In this document: positions 7,784 to 16,639 of the stretch, piece by piece
How the letters are laid out: every line of letters begins with the position of its first letter
Position numbering within the stretch: the stretch's first letter is position 1
Source of the DNA: Sedimentisphaerales bacterium
GTDB taxonomy: Bacteria; Planctomycetota; Phycisphaerae; Sedimentisphaerales; Anaerobacaceae
Assembly (NCBI GenBank): GCA_030611315.1
Contig: JAUWPZ010000020.1
Location: forward strand, 1 to 37,521
DNA length: 37,521 nt
Reading direction: 5' to 3'
The notes under the pieces: generated by a model
Told to the model about the DNA's origin: nothing
Database searches by the model: none
The model's input: only the letters and a program-made list of their open reading frames with translations
Position numbers and translations under genes: made by a program

Positions 7784-8151
7784 CTCAAACTTAGGGGTTT
7801 TTCAAGAAGCGTTCTGCTTTGTATTGGTATCTATTGTAACACCTTGTTAACACATAGATTATGGTTTCTCAAAACTCGTAACCGCACCTCTGGTGTCCCC
7901 AGAATCCGTAAAAAGACATGTTCATCGGGCTTGAACGAGCTAAACGTTTTGGTTCGTGTCAGCGTTTTTCGGCCATCTGGGGGATTTTTGACAAAGAACC
8001 ATGTCGTGAAATCTGCTGGAAATCTTTCATTTCTCCAGTTTCTCCGATTGTAGAGCAAGATTGCGGTTGCCATAACTGCTTAAATGGATTAAAGTTGCAA
8101 CGAGACGATAGAATGAGAGCGAGGGAGTGCGAAAAAACCCCTAAGTTTGAG
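7784..8151. repeat. Pair of 19-bp inverted repeats 330 bp apart
   Basis: CTCAAACTTAGGGGTTTTT at 7784-7802 and its exact complement at 8133-8151 enclose 330 bp with no recognisable gene. No target duplication is evident outside. It could be an old mobile element with eroded content or two copies of one intergenic repeat in opposite orientation. Confidence 0.55.
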
Positions 8152-8162
8152 ATCCAAAATCC

Positions 8163-8190
8163 TTGACATCCCAAGAATTATTGCTATAAT
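8163..8190 (+). promoter_or_regulatory. Consensus sigma-70-type promoter
   Basis: TTGACA (8163-8168) and TATAAT (8185-8190) are both perfect, 16 bp apart, with the extended -10 TGC directly before TATAAT. The start would fall near 8197, giving a leader of about 93 nt to the ATG at 8290. It is the strongest promoter match in the window and points to housekeeping-type expression of the large secreted protein. Confidence 0.75.
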
Positions 8191-8289
8191 AGTATTATAC
8201 AGGAAATATATAGTATTTAAGTAATTCGCCCCGCCATTTTGGATAGAATGAGACTTGACAACCATCATTGGAGAAAGAAACGAATACTC

Positions 8290-11200
8290 ATGAAAAACCG
8301 AGGGCGACATTGGCGTAGTTTGTCAGTGATGGCCTTCATAGCCATCTTGTGGGCCGCGCAACCCGGTATGGCACTCGTGATAAGCGAGATTATGTACCAC
8401 CCGGTAGAGGATGATGGGACGCCGGACGGAAACGAGACGTTAGAGTTCATTGAGCTGTACAACAACCGGGCCGTCTTCGAAGACCTCAGCGATTATGCAT
8501 TCACAGAAGGCATCAACTACACATTTCCACCCGGAACAATCCTGCCGGGTAAAGAATATCTCGTGGTCGCAAAAAACCCCGATGCGCTGAAATCGCACTA
8601 TACTGACGTACCGGAATATAAGGTATTCGGCCCCTTTGACAAAAAGAAAAATGGCGAACAGACCGCGCTCAATAACGACGGCGAGCGTATCGAGCTGTCC
8701 AATCGCAACGAGGAGGTTATCATCTCGTTTAGATATAATGACACATGGCCGTGGTCGAACTGCCCCGACGGAACAGGGCACTCGCTGATTCTCGCCAAGC
8801 GGGGCGGGGACCCTGAAGAGGCGACAACCTGGGCGCCCAGCACGTTAATCGGCGGCACGCCGGGCGGGCCGGATGAGACCCAGGTCGAGCCCGAAGACCC
8901 AACGCTGGTCACCCTTGTGGATTTGGGCCACCCCGGGAGGTATTTCAAGGGGAGAGAGGAGCCATCGCCGGACGGGCCGAATCCCACAACAGACTGGACG
9001 GAACGGACATTCGACGATGACCCCAGCACGACGGACTGGCTCGATGGTCCCAGCGGATACGGATACAGCACCGAACAAAGCGAGCGAGATTGGATACGAA
9101 CGACGCTCGGCGACATGGAGGACGGCTACTGGTCTGTGTATTCCAGGCTTAGATTTGACCTGACGGCAGAACAGATTGCCTCTTTCTCCGGTTTGCGGGC
9201 CGAGGTCCACTACGACGACGGCTTCGTGCTGTACCTCAACGGTACGAGGGCGGCCGAGCCGACGAACCTCTCCGGCGATCCGCCGGCGTTCGACAAAAGT
9301 GCGAACAGTGCCAAGGACTACGACGACCCTGTAAATTTTGACCTCACGTGCCTCCTGGGCCAGCTCGTCGAAGGTACCAACGTTCTGGCTATCCAGATGC
9401 ACAATGGTGGGTTCAGCAGTTCGGACGTTGTCTCATGCCCTATCCTCAAAGCGACGGTGGGGGGCGGCGGGGGCGACGACGACACCCGCGCCCGCATCGT
9501 AATCAACGAGATACTGACCAACAGCGACGCGGCCCCGGGCACAGACTGGCTCGAATTGTACAACCCCGGCCCAATAGCGGTCAGCTTGGACAACGTCTAT
9601 ATCAGCGACGGCCGGTTCGAGCTGTTAAAATACAAAATCCCGGACGGTACAGTGCTGCAGCCGGGGCAGTTCCGGGCAATCAGAGAAACTCCAGACCCAA
9701 ATGAAGCTGAACCCGACGAATTACCTTTTGCGCTGAGCTACGCCGGCGAGACGATTTTCCTCACAGAGGCCACGGACGGGCCTGAGCCAAAGCCTATCCG
9801 CGTCCTGGACGCCGTTCGCTTCGGAAAAGTGGAGCCGGACATAACCCTCGGTCGGTTCCCGGACGGGGCCGATAACTTTGGCCCTCTGACTTCGCCTACT
9901 TTTGAAGGACATAACGACTACCCGTTGATTCGCGATATCGTAATCAACGAGATTATGTACCACCACGGCAGCCGTGACCCAAACTACGAGTATGTCGAGC
10001 TGTACAACCGTGGTTCCGGCCCCGTCTCATTAGACGGGTGGGCCTTTACCGACGGCATCAGCTACGACTTCAATGATAATCCTCCCGAGATGGCGCCGGG
10101 CTCCTATGTGGTAGTGGCCAAGAACCCGGACCTGCTCGAAAGCGTGTACGGCAATCTGGTCAAAGGCTCGAATCTGTTCGGGCCGTACTCGGGAAATCTG
10201 GATGACCACAGCGAGCGTGTCCGCTTGTCGTATCCTTTCGAGGACCCGGAAACGCTCGATATGAATATGGTTACCGTCGATGAGGTAACGTATTACGACG
10301 GCGGCCGATGGCCGGTGTGGGCCGATGGCCAGGGGGCCAGTCTTGAGCTGCGCGACCCACACGGCAACAACAACACACCGGATGCCTGGGCCGACAGCGA
10401 CGAGAGCGAAAAGGCCGTGTGGAAGCACTTCTCGCAAACCGTCTACAGCTTCAGCTCCTACGATACGGTCACTGTCTTCGGGCTCATGCTGCTCAACCGG
10501 GGCGAGGTGCTACTCGACGATATCGAAATGGTCATCAACGGCTCGAACCGCCTGAACAACGGCGGCTTCGAGAGCGGTGAGTCCTACTGGCGAATTCTCG
10601 GCAACCACGTCCAGTCGTCCGTGACCACGGCGGATAAGAAAAATGGGTCCCGGTCGCTTCAGTTGATTGCAACCGGCCACGGCGACCCCGGGAATAACCG
10701 CATCAACCAGTCCATTTCCAGCATAACCTCGAGCAGCGTAACGTTCAGTTTCTGGGCCAAGCGGCTGCGTGGGAGCCGATACATGCTCCTGCGCACGTCG
10801 CAGGCGAAATTGCCCAAGCAGCCGCCGCGACCGGCATATTCATTCAAACTCGACATGCCGCCTGACCAGGGCACACCCGGTCGGCAAAACACGGCGTTCG
10901 TATCCAACCGCGGGCCCGACATCCTCAACGTGAAACACTCGCCCGTCCTGCCCATGGCTAATGAGCCTATCGTAGTTACCGCCATCGTGGCCGACAACGA
11001 CGGCGTCGCTTCGGTCACGCTGCGCTATCGTTCCGAGGGCAGTGGCAGCTTCTCAAGCACACCCATGGTTGACAACGGCTCGGGCGACGACCTGATAGAT
11101 GGAGACAGCATCTTCACCGCCGCTATCCCCGGCGCCGGCGGCGGCACGATGCGGGCATTCTACATCGAAGCATCGGACGGCTCGGCATCGACGCGGTTCC

Positions 11201-13746
11201 CAACTCGGCTGGCCGACTCGGCTGACGTACCCGACCGAACCTGCCTGGTTCGCGTCGGCGACTCGATAGTGTTCTCTCCTTTTGCCGCCTACCGCGTCTG
11301 GGTGTCGAACGATGTCATCAACACATTTCGGGGGCGCGCAAACCTATCGAACGAACTGCTGGATTGCACGTTCGTTTACGACGACACCGACGTATTCTAC
11401 AATGCCCGAATCCGCTTCCGCGGAAGCCCCTTCATCCGCGGCGGGACGGGCTGGAGCCCCACCGACACCAACCGCCACCCTTACCGAATCGACTTTAATT
11501 CTGACCAGAAATTCCGCGCCCGCGAGGAAATCAATCTCGACAGAACCGAGGGCAGCGACAGGGGGCCACTCCAGGAACGCGCATCGTACTGGTTCTACGA
11601 GCAGATGGGCCTGCAGTTCTCGAGCCAGGAGTACATCCGTCTAATCAGCAACGGCAACAACCGCCTCAACTATGAGGACGTCCAGAAAATCGACGGCGAC
11701 TACATTGATGCGTGGTTCCCCAAAGACGACGACGGCTACATCCACAAGATAGACGACTACTTCGAGTACAACCTCGAAGGCACGGACAAGAAAAATAAGG
11801 ACGAAGGACTGAAGTACGACTCGAGCCATCCGCTATCCAAGGAGACCTACCGGTGGGGTTTCGAGAAGCGGTCGCATCGCGAGGCCGACGATTGGGACCA
11901 CCTCTTCAATTTTGCAGAAAAGATGAACACCCCAACGTCACCCGGCCAGACGTATGAGGATGCTATCGAGTCGGTCATCCATCCCGCACACTTCGCCGGG
12001 GTCTTGGCGCTTCGCCATGCCCTCGGCGACTGGGACAGCTACGGATTCAACCGCGGCAAGAACAACTATTTCTACTATGCGCCAAAGGAGGATAAATGGT
12101 ATCTTCTGCCCTGGGACATCGACTTTACGCTCGGAGGCAGAAGCCGCCACGCATACGACGAGTCCAAAGGAGCGAGCCTGTTCAACATAACTTCCAGCGA
12201 GTTTCCGGAGGTCGTCAAGTTTGTGAACTATCTCAAATACCGGCAGATATACTTGGAGGCGTTCGAGCGGCTCGTTTACGGCCCGTGGCAGACGTCGTAC
12301 GGAACGGCGGACCCGCCGACGCCCTTCGACGTGTTTCTGGATGATGCCGCCGATGCCCTTCAATCCGACGGGGGCGACGCCAGCCGACGGAACGAAATCA
12401 AGCAGTACGTCCGCGACCGTCGGGCTTACATCCTGACGAAGATTGATACGGCTTCGCCGCCCTTCGAGATAACGACCAATGGCGGCGCCGATTTCTGTAC
12501 ATCGGATTCCGCGGTAACTATCACCGGTATCGCCCCGTCGGAAGTGACGAGGATTTCCGTCAACGGCGAGACCGTACCGGCGGAATTCCAGGGTAACGAC
12601 GTCTTCACAGTAGCAGCGGAAAATGTCCCGCTCGCGACAGGGGCGAACCTGCTTGTCCTGCAGGGGCTCGACTTTTCGTCGAATCCCGTGCCCGGGGAGA
12701 CGGACTCAATCACCATAACCAGTGTAATGCCTTGTGCGATTACCTCGATAACGCCCGACCTGGTCTCCAACGGCGGTACGGTGCAGCTCACGATTTACGG
12801 AAGCGGCTTCGAGTTGGGAACGACGCCCTCGGTTGAGCTGACCAGCAGCTCTGAAGAAATCGCTTTTGACGCCCTCTACGTCCAGAACTACGAGGCTTTT
12901 GACCTGATTTATGCAGCCACAGGGCTGCTGGACAACCCCGCGAGCGGCGTTGGGGACGAGACGTACGCGGTACACGAGTGGGTCAATCTATGGAATTCCG
13001 GGGACCATGGGAAGTTCCCCACCTTCGAGAGTCCCTTCGCGCCCCCGTTTGACGCGGGCGGCGACAACTTCGCGGTGCGCTTCACCGGGTATATCTACGC
13101 CCCGTCTGCCGGGATTCGCTACTTCGGAGTCAACAGCGACGAGGGCTTTACGCTGTCGATTGACGGCCAGCTCGTCGGGGAACACCCGACCGGACGAACT
13201 GCAGCGACGACCGATGTCACAAACGTAACCTCCGGCACGATGACCTTCGACTTCCCGGATGAGGGGGGGCACTACCTGGTCCTCGACTACTTCGAGAACG
13301 ACGGGCTGGAGGAAATCGAGCTCTTCCAGACCAACTCCGCCGCCGGCAATCGGCAGTTGCTCAACCACGGCGCCGAGCTGAAAGTGCTCCGGGACATCAC
13401 GAAAATTTACGCGACCAACGTTGTCGTCATCGACGCCAACACCATCACCTGCCAGGTCAACCTCAACGCAGCCAGACCCGATATATGGAACGTGATTCTA
13501 ACGCCCGAATGCGAGCGGGCCTCGGCCTGCAATCTGGACGATGCCCTGCAGATAGTTTTCTCCAGGGCCAACTTCAACGACGATTTACGGGTTGATTTAC
13601 TTGACTGGGCGGAACTGGCCAACAACTGGCATAAGCCTTGTTCAAAGCCGGGCGGGTGTGGCGGAATTGACCTGGACTACAGTGAATTTGTCGATTTTGG
13701 TGATGTGATGTTCTTTGCTGAAGACTGGCTTCTGGAAGCCAAATAA
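8290..13746 (+). CDS. Large secreted lamin-tail/CotH/PA14 protein with dockerin-like end
   Basis: This is a 1818-residue exported protein; I chose ATG 8290 because it starts a clear signal peptide (basic MKNRGRHWR, then a hydrophobic run ending near AQPGMA). In-frame upstream starts at 8239 (TTG) and 8248 would bury it. Domains in order: lamin-tail domains beginning near 29 (VISEIMYHP), 403 (IVINEILTN) and 548 (IVINEIMYHH); a carbohydrate-binding-like region near 755 (NNGGFESG); a CotH kinase-like region about 995-1375 (FRGSPFIRGG, NLDRTEGSDRG, YLLPWDIDFTLGG); a TIG/IPT-like domain near 1485; a PA14-like domain about 1525-1685; and two dockerin-like repeats at the end (RVDLLDWAELANNW, FVDFGDVMFFAEDW). 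It may bind surface polysaccharide or phosphorylate extracellular protein; the substrate is unknown. It stands alone behind a strong promoter. Confidence 0.85.
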   Translation: MKNRGRHWRSLSVMAFIAILWAAQPGMALVISEIMYHPVEDDGTPDGNETLEFIELYNNRAVFEDLSDYAFTEGINYTFPPGTILPGKEYLVVAKNPDALKSHYTDVPEYKVFGPFDKKKNGEQTALNNDGERIELSNRNEEVIISFRYNDTWPWSNCPDGTGHSLILAKRGGDPEEATTWAPSTLIGGTPGGPDETQVEPEDPTLVTLVDLGHPGRYFKGREEPSPDGPNPTTDWTERTFDDDPSTTDWLDGPSGYGYSTEQSERDWIRTTLGDMEDGYWSVYSRLRFDLTAEQIASFSGLRAEVHYDDGFVLYLNGTRAAEPTNLSGDPPAFDKSANSAKDYDDPVNFDLTCLLGQLVEGTNVLAIQMHNGGFSSSDVVSCPILKATVGGGGGDDDTRARIVINEILTNSDAAPGTDWLELYNPGPIAVSLDNVYISDGRFELLKYKIPDGTVLQPGQFRAIRETPDPNEAEPDELPFALSYAGETIFLTEATDGPEPKPIRVLDAVRFGKVEPDITLGRFPDGADNFGPLTSPTFEGHNDYPLIRDIVINEIMYHHGSRDPNYEYVELYNRGSGPVSLDGWAFTDGISYDFNDNPPEMAPGSYVVVAKNPDLLESVYGNLVKGSNLFGPYSGNLDDHSERVRLSYPFEDPETLDMNMVTVDEVTYYDGGRWPVWADGQGASLELRDPHGNNNTPDAWADSDESEKAVWKHFSQTVYSFSSYDTVTVFGLMLLNRGEVLLDDIEMVINGSNRLNNGGFESGESYWRILGNHVQSSVTTADKKNGSRSLQLIATGHGDPGNNRINQSISSITSSSVTFSFWAKRLRGSRYMLLRTSQAKLPKQPPRPAYSFKLDMPPDQGTPGRQNTAFVSNRGPDILNVKHSPVLPMANEPIVVTAIVADNDGVASVTLRYRSEGSGSFSSTPMVDNGSGDDLIDGDSIFTAAIPGAGGGTMRAFYIEASDGSASTRFPTRLADSADVPDRTCLVRVGDSIVFSPFAAYRVWVSNDVINTFRGRANLSNELLDCTFVYDDTDVFYNARIRFRGSPFIRGGTGWSPTDTNRHPYRIDFNSDQKFRAREEINLDRTEGSDRGPLQERASYWFYEQMGLQFSSQEYIRLISNGNNRLNYEDVQKIDGDYIDAWFPKDDDGYIHKIDDYFEYNLEGTDKKNKDEGLKYDSSHPLSKETYRWGFEKRSHREADDWDHLFNFAEKMNTPTSPGQTYEDAIESVIHPAHFAGVLALRHALGDWDSYGFNRGKNNYFYYAPKEDKWYLLPWDIDFTLGGRSRHAYDESKGASLFNITSSEFPEVVKFVNYLKYRQIYLEAFERLVYGPWQTSYGTADPPTPFDVFLDDAADALQSDGGDASRRNEIKQYVRDRRAYILTKIDTASPPFEITTNGGADFCTSDSAVTITGIAPSEVTRISVNGETVPAEFQGNDVFTVAAENVPLATGANLLVLQGLDFSSNPVPGETDSITITSVMPCAITSITPDLVSNGGTVQLTIYGSGFELGTTPSVELTSSSEEIAFDALYVQNYEAFDLIYAATGLLDNPASGVGDETYAVHEWVNLWNSGDHGKFPTFESPFAPPFDAGGDNFAVRFTGYIYAPSAGIRYFGVNSDEGFTLSIDGQLVGEHPTGRTAATTDVTNVTSGTMTFDFPDEGGHYLVLDYFENDGLEEIELFQTNSAAGNRQLLNHGAELKVLRDITKIYATNVVVIDANTITCQVNLNAARPDIWNVILTPECERASACNLDDALQIVFSRANFNDDLRVDLLDWAELANNWHKPCSKPGGCGGIDLDYSEFVDFGDVMFFAEDWLLEAK

Positions 13747-13920
13747 CCTCCAACGGGCCTCGCCGCCTCGAGCGCGGACGGCGCAGCATTGCATCACAGG
13801 AACCGATTGGGGACTTTTTTGGAGATATGTTTATCCATCGTTCGTTAAACAACTCATTTAGCTCTTCCCCGGGCACTTCCATAAACGGTTCTTTCCAAAA
13901 GGTAAAGCCGTAAACGGTTA

Positions 13921-14196
13921 CCGGTTGTCGGGCTCCGTTAAAGAACAAACAATTTGCATTCTCTCCTGGATGCTTTTCGTTATATGACAGCTATCGGCTG
14001 CTTCTAAAATACCCTGTTGCTGCTCTTGAGACAGTTTTGTAGCAAGGTAGATTTTGGCATCGATTCTGCTGGTGCGTGATGGCTTGGCCTCGAACTTTTC
14101 GCTCGGCCTCATAACGACGAGGTTATTCGGATAGGCTCTTACTGTAGGATTTCTTTTCCAAGCCAATTTACCACAATGCTTGCGAAAGGCATTCAT
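13921..14196 (-). pseudogene. Possible remnant of an OsmC-like gene
   Basis: The minus strand has an open frame of about 92 codons. Its last third, including LSQEQQQGILEAADSCHITK, has the spacing of the C-terminal helix of OsmC/Ohr-type proteins, with the conserved cysteine and hydrophobic pattern. The N-terminal half of the family is missing, and the middle of the frame (RAYPNNLVVMRPSEKFEAK) is simply a translation of the MITE end. I infer a decayed gene invaded by the element. It may equally be chance. Confidence 0.28.
14083..14139 (-). mobile_element. Broken second copy of the MITE end
   Basis: This 57-bp segment matches the reverse complement of 7499-7555 without gaps at 50 of 57 positions, including the terminal GGATAGGCTCT. 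The partner terminal repeat that should lie about 120 bp to the left is absent. It is therefore a truncated or diverged copy of the element at 7500-7676, in opposite orientation. Confidence 0.65.
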
Positions 14197-14206
14197 ATGT
14201 GGTAAA
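14167..14206. promoter_or_regulatory. Dyad just upstream of the sigma-54 activator
   Basis: TTTACCACA (14167-14175) and TGTGGTAAA (14198-14206) are perfect inverse arms. Just inside them AATGC and GCATT extend the symmetry with a small offset. The dyad ends 8 bp before the start codon of the activator. It could be an autoregulatory operator or an RNA hairpin that limits translation. Confidence 0.45.
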
Positions 14207-14214
14207 AGTAACTT

Positions 14215-15564
14215 ATGGCAAATAGTCCGCAACGTAAAGAACAAAATGTCATTCTGGACTCGATAAGTGAAGGTGTTTTCACGGTTGATATGGATTGGCG
14301 AATCACCTCTTTTAATCGGGTGGCAGAGGAGATTACCGGTATCCAGCGAGAAAAGGCCATTGGCAAATACTGTAGAGACATTTTGCGGGCGGATGTTTGT
14401 GAAACCGACTGCACACTCCGACAAACAATGCAAACCGGCAAACCCATAATGAATAAAGCAGTCCATATCATTGATGCCCAGGGTAAAAGAAGAGCAATAG
14501 CCATATCTACGGCTTTGTTAAAAGACGAAGCGGGCAAGGTTATTGGCGGAGTTGAAACGTTCCGTGATATGAGCATGCTCGAGCAGCTTCGTAAGGAAAT
14601 CCAGGGCCGATACTCATGTGAGGATATAATCAGCCAAAGTCATAAAATGCAAAATATCTTTGCCGTTCTACCAAATATTGCCGAAAGTAATACAACAGTT
14701 TTAATTGAAGGTGAAAGTGGAACGGGCAAGGAGCTTTTCGCTCGGGCGATTCACAACCTTAGTTTCCGCAGGGATAAGCCATTCGTTGCGGTTAACTGTG
14801 GGGCGCTGCCTGACACTCTTCTGGAATCCGAGTTGTTTGGTTATAAAGCCGGCGCATTCACAGACGCTAAGAAGGATAAGCCCGGTCGGTTTGCTTTAGC
14901 CGAAGGCGGCACGATACTCCTGGATGAGATTGGCGACATATCACCGGCTGTGCAGGTGCGGCTGCTGCGTGTTTTGCAGGACAAAACTTACGAACCGTTG
15001 GGTGGTGTTTCTTCGGTTAAGGCGGATGTGCGGATTATTACAGCGACCAACAAAAAACTCGACCAGCTTGTCCAACAAGGCAAATTCAGGGATGATTTGT
15101 ATTACAGAGTCAACGTGATGAAATTGGAATTGCCTCCACTGAGGGACAGGAAAGAAGATATTCCGCTGTTGGTAGAGCATTTTATAAGTCGATTTAACAG
15201 CCTGCACAATAAGAATATCTGCTGCATTACAAATGAAGTAACAACGGCTCTGTTGGCTTATGATTATCCCGGCAATGTTCGTGAGCTTGAAAATATTATT
15301 GAGCACTGTTTTGTCTTATGTGAAGGTGAGATTATAGAAGCCAAACACCTGCCCGCATCGGTTCGCCCGGCCTTGAAAAAGGAAAATGCAAAGAACAGCG
15401 AACCTGCAACTATTAAGCAGATGGAGATTATTCTGATAACTCAGGCCCTGAGACGAAATAAAGGCAATAAAACAGCAACAGCTAAGCAGCTTGGAATCGA
15501 CAAAAGCACGCTGTTTCGCAAAATGAAAGCATTTGATATCAAACCAAAATCATATCCCGAATAA
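14215..15564 (+). CDS. PAS/AAA+/Fis sigma-54-dependent activator
   Basis: This is an enhancer-binding protein that remodels the RNA polymerase-sigma-54 complex using ATP. Of 449 residues, 1 to about 120 form a PAS-type sensor with three cysteines (C53, C62, C66 in YCRDILRADVCETDC), suited to a redox or metal signal. The AAA+ domain follows: Walker A GESGTGKE at 166-173, sigma-54 contact loop GAFTDA at 213-218 (the usual motif is GAFTGA), Walker B ILLDE at 234-238, and RDDLYYRVNV. A Fis-type helix-turn-helix lies at about 405-441 (TATAKQLGIDKSTLFRKM). It lies directly before the window's only good -24/-12 promoter, so it most likely controls the ORP-like cluster, as DVU2106 does for the Desulfovibrio orp operons. 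Confidence 0.92.
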   Translation: MANSPQRKEQNVILDSISEGVFTVDMDWRITSFNRVAEEITGIQREKAIGKYCRDILRADVCETDCTLRQTMQTGKPIMNKAVHIIDAQGKRRAIAISTALLKDEAGKVIGGVETFRDMSMLEQLRKEIQGRYSCEDIISQSHKMQNIFAVLPNIAESNTTVLIEGESGTGKELFARAIHNLSFRRDKPFVAVNCGALPDTLLESELFGYKAGAFTDAKKDKPGRFALAEGGTILLDEIGDISPAVQVRLLRVLQDKTYEPLGGVSSVKADVRIITATNKKLDQLVQQGKFRDDLYYRVNVMKLELPPLRDRKEDIPLLVEHFISRFNSLHNKNICCITNEVTTALLAYDYPGNVRELENIIEHCFVLCEGEIIEAKHLPASVRPALKKENAKNSEPATIKQMEIILITQALRRNKGNKTATAKQLGIDKSTLFRKMKAFDIKPKSYPE

Positions 15565-15597
15565 AGGGCATTTTGCAATTATCTCCAAAGACAAGTG

Positions 15598-15610
15598 TTG
15601 CAAATTGCAA
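15598..15610. promoter_or_regulatory. Candidate activator binding site (UAS)
   Basis: TTGCAAATTGCAA is a 13-bp palindrome with a single central base, about 105 bp upstream of the -24 element. This is the usual distance for enhancer sites of sigma-54 activators. A further half-like site, TTTTGCAATTA, lies at 15571-15581. Binding by the adjacent activator is inferred. Confidence 0.5.
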
Positions 15611-15712
15611 TCATCAGATGGGCAACCTTATAGGTATTTAGAACATTAAAGTTTTTATAATACCCTTTCCTATAAGAAGTTACCGCAATATCTCTGTTTT
15701 TACCAACTTTTC

Positions 15713-15727
15713 TGGCACATTGATTGC
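15713..15727 (+). promoter_or_regulatory. Sigma-54 (-24/-12) promoter
   Basis: TGGCACATTGATTGC matches the consensus TGGCAC-N5-TTGC at every fixed position, with GG and GC separated by exactly 10 bp. Transcription would start near 15739, about 25 nt before the first ORP-like gene. Together with the upstream palindrome and the activator gene it forms a complete sigma-54 control module. Confidence 0.85.
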
Positions 15728-15763
15728 GAATAAGATGATTGAAAGGTTGTTGGTGTAAGAAAG

Positions 15764-16162
15764 ATGAAGATAGCAATACCCATATACAACGATAGTATTT
15801 CGAACGTTTTTGATTTTGCCACTCGCCTTTTGCTGGTGGATATCGAAAACGGCAAAGAAGCAAATCGGTCTGAGGTTGCATTAAAGAGCCAATCATTGCC
15901 ACAACGCCTGGGCCAATTAAAAAGTCTTGAGGTAGATGTGCTTGTTTGTGGGGCGATTTCACGGGTACTTGCCAACATGATTACAGCATCAGGGATTCAG
16001 TTGTTACCTTATGTAACCGGCCGGGTTAATGATGTGTTACAGGCATATCTCAACGGCCAATTGGTACAGCCTCAGTTTACTATGCCTGGTTGCTGGCCTG
16101 GTGCGCGAAAGGGTTTTGGACGCAGACGGCGAGGTTGTCGATGGCAAGGCGGACGGCAATAA
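15764..16162 (+). CDS. NifX/ORP-family protein with basic tail
   Basis: The 132-residue protein belongs to the dinitrogenase iron-molybdenum cofactor family (NifX/NifB C-terminal-like, MTH1175 fold). Members carry metal clusters, including the Mo-Cu cluster of Desulfovibrio orange protein. The core spans 1 to about 108: MKIAIPIYNDSISNVFDFA, VDVLVCGAISRVLANMI, and IQLLPYVTGRVNDVLQAYLNG. The tail is unusual, MPGCWPGARKGFGRRRRGC, with two cysteines and an arginine cluster, and recalls the MPG openings of the DUF5320 proteins nearby. It is the first gene behind the sigma-54 promoter. Its start follows AAGAAAG, a modest binding site. The metal it holds is unknown. Confidence 0.82.
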   Translation: MKIAIPIYNDSISNVFDFATRLLLVDIENGKEANRSEVALKSQSLPQRLGQLKSLEVDVLVCGAISRVLANMITASGIQLLPYVTGRVNDVLQAYLNGQLVQPQFTMPGCWPGARKGFGRRRRGCRWQGGRQ

Positions 16163-16246
16163 AAAATAATTTGATTGAGTTATTCATAAAGATTTCGTGC
16201 AACCGAGAGGGACGGAGTTTAAGCAGAGCAAAGAAAGGAAGAAAAA

Positions 16247-16609
16247 ATGAAGATAGCAATAACAGCACAAGGAAATGAATTGTCAAGTGAAATTGACCTT
16301 AGATTCGGACGGGCCCAATGGATTATTGTTGTCGACAGCGAAACAGGTGATTTTGCCGCCCATGACAACGTTGTGAATCTGAACGCTGTTCAGGGAGCAG
16401 GGATTCAAACAGGGCAAAATATAGCTAATCTCGATGTAGAGGTAGTGATAACCGGTAACGTGGGCCCGAATGCTTTTAAGACACTCAACACAGCAGGTGT
16501 GAAAATATTCCTTGCAGAAAAACAGACGGTTCAGAACGCGATAGATTCACTCAAAGCAGGCAAGTTAAAAGAAGTGAACCAGGCGAACGTAGAAGGACAT
16601 TGGATTTAG
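16247..16609 (+). CDS. NifX/ORP-family protein
   Basis: This 120-residue single-domain member of the NifX/MTH1175 family starts MKIAITAQGNELSSEIDLRF. It has FGRAQWIIVVD, the central GAGIQTGQNIANLDVEVVIT and the loop GNVGPNAFKTL, which is the family's cluster- or ligand-binding region. It is the plainest relative of orange protein in the locus. GNVGPNAF reappears as GNCGPNAF in the ferredoxin fusion at 23990, so the two are close paralogs. It lies 84 bp after the first NifX-like gene and is presumably in the same sigma-54 transcript. Confidence 0.85.
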   Translation: MKIAITAQGNELSSEIDLRFGRAQWIIVVDSETGDFAAHDNVVNLNAVQGAGIQTGQNIANLDVEVVITGNVGPNAFKTLNTAGVKIFLAEKQTVQNAIDSLKAGKLKEVNQANVEGHWI

Positions 16610-16639
16610 AGTTTGGACTTTCATTCAGGTAATAACATT

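Larger units (their letters stand above)
7680..8162. other. Repeat-rich non-coding gap before the CotH gene
   Basis: No gene is supported here; the short open frames show no known motifs or good starts. The gap contains a nine-G run (near 7708-7716), tandem CACTTTAGTT units (7731-7769) and a pair of distant inverted repeats (7784-7802 and 8133-8151). It looks like a graveyard of mobile DNA between darTG and the large secreted protein. Confidence 0.5.
13747..14214. other. Decayed intergenic stretch
   Basis: No intact gene is visible between the secreted protein and the sigma-54 activator. The minus strand retains a piece that reads like the end of an OsmC-type protein, the middle carries a broken MITE end, and the right end has a dyad near the activator start. 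Another minus-strand frame (13778-13948) reads VTVYGFTFWKEPFMEVPGEE, which I do not recognise. Confidence 0.45.

Noticed and set aside
8598-9402. Minus-strand open frames of 172 and 185 codons inside the CotH gene
   Set aside because: Both are shadows of the large plus-strand gene, with repetitive composition and no family resemblance.
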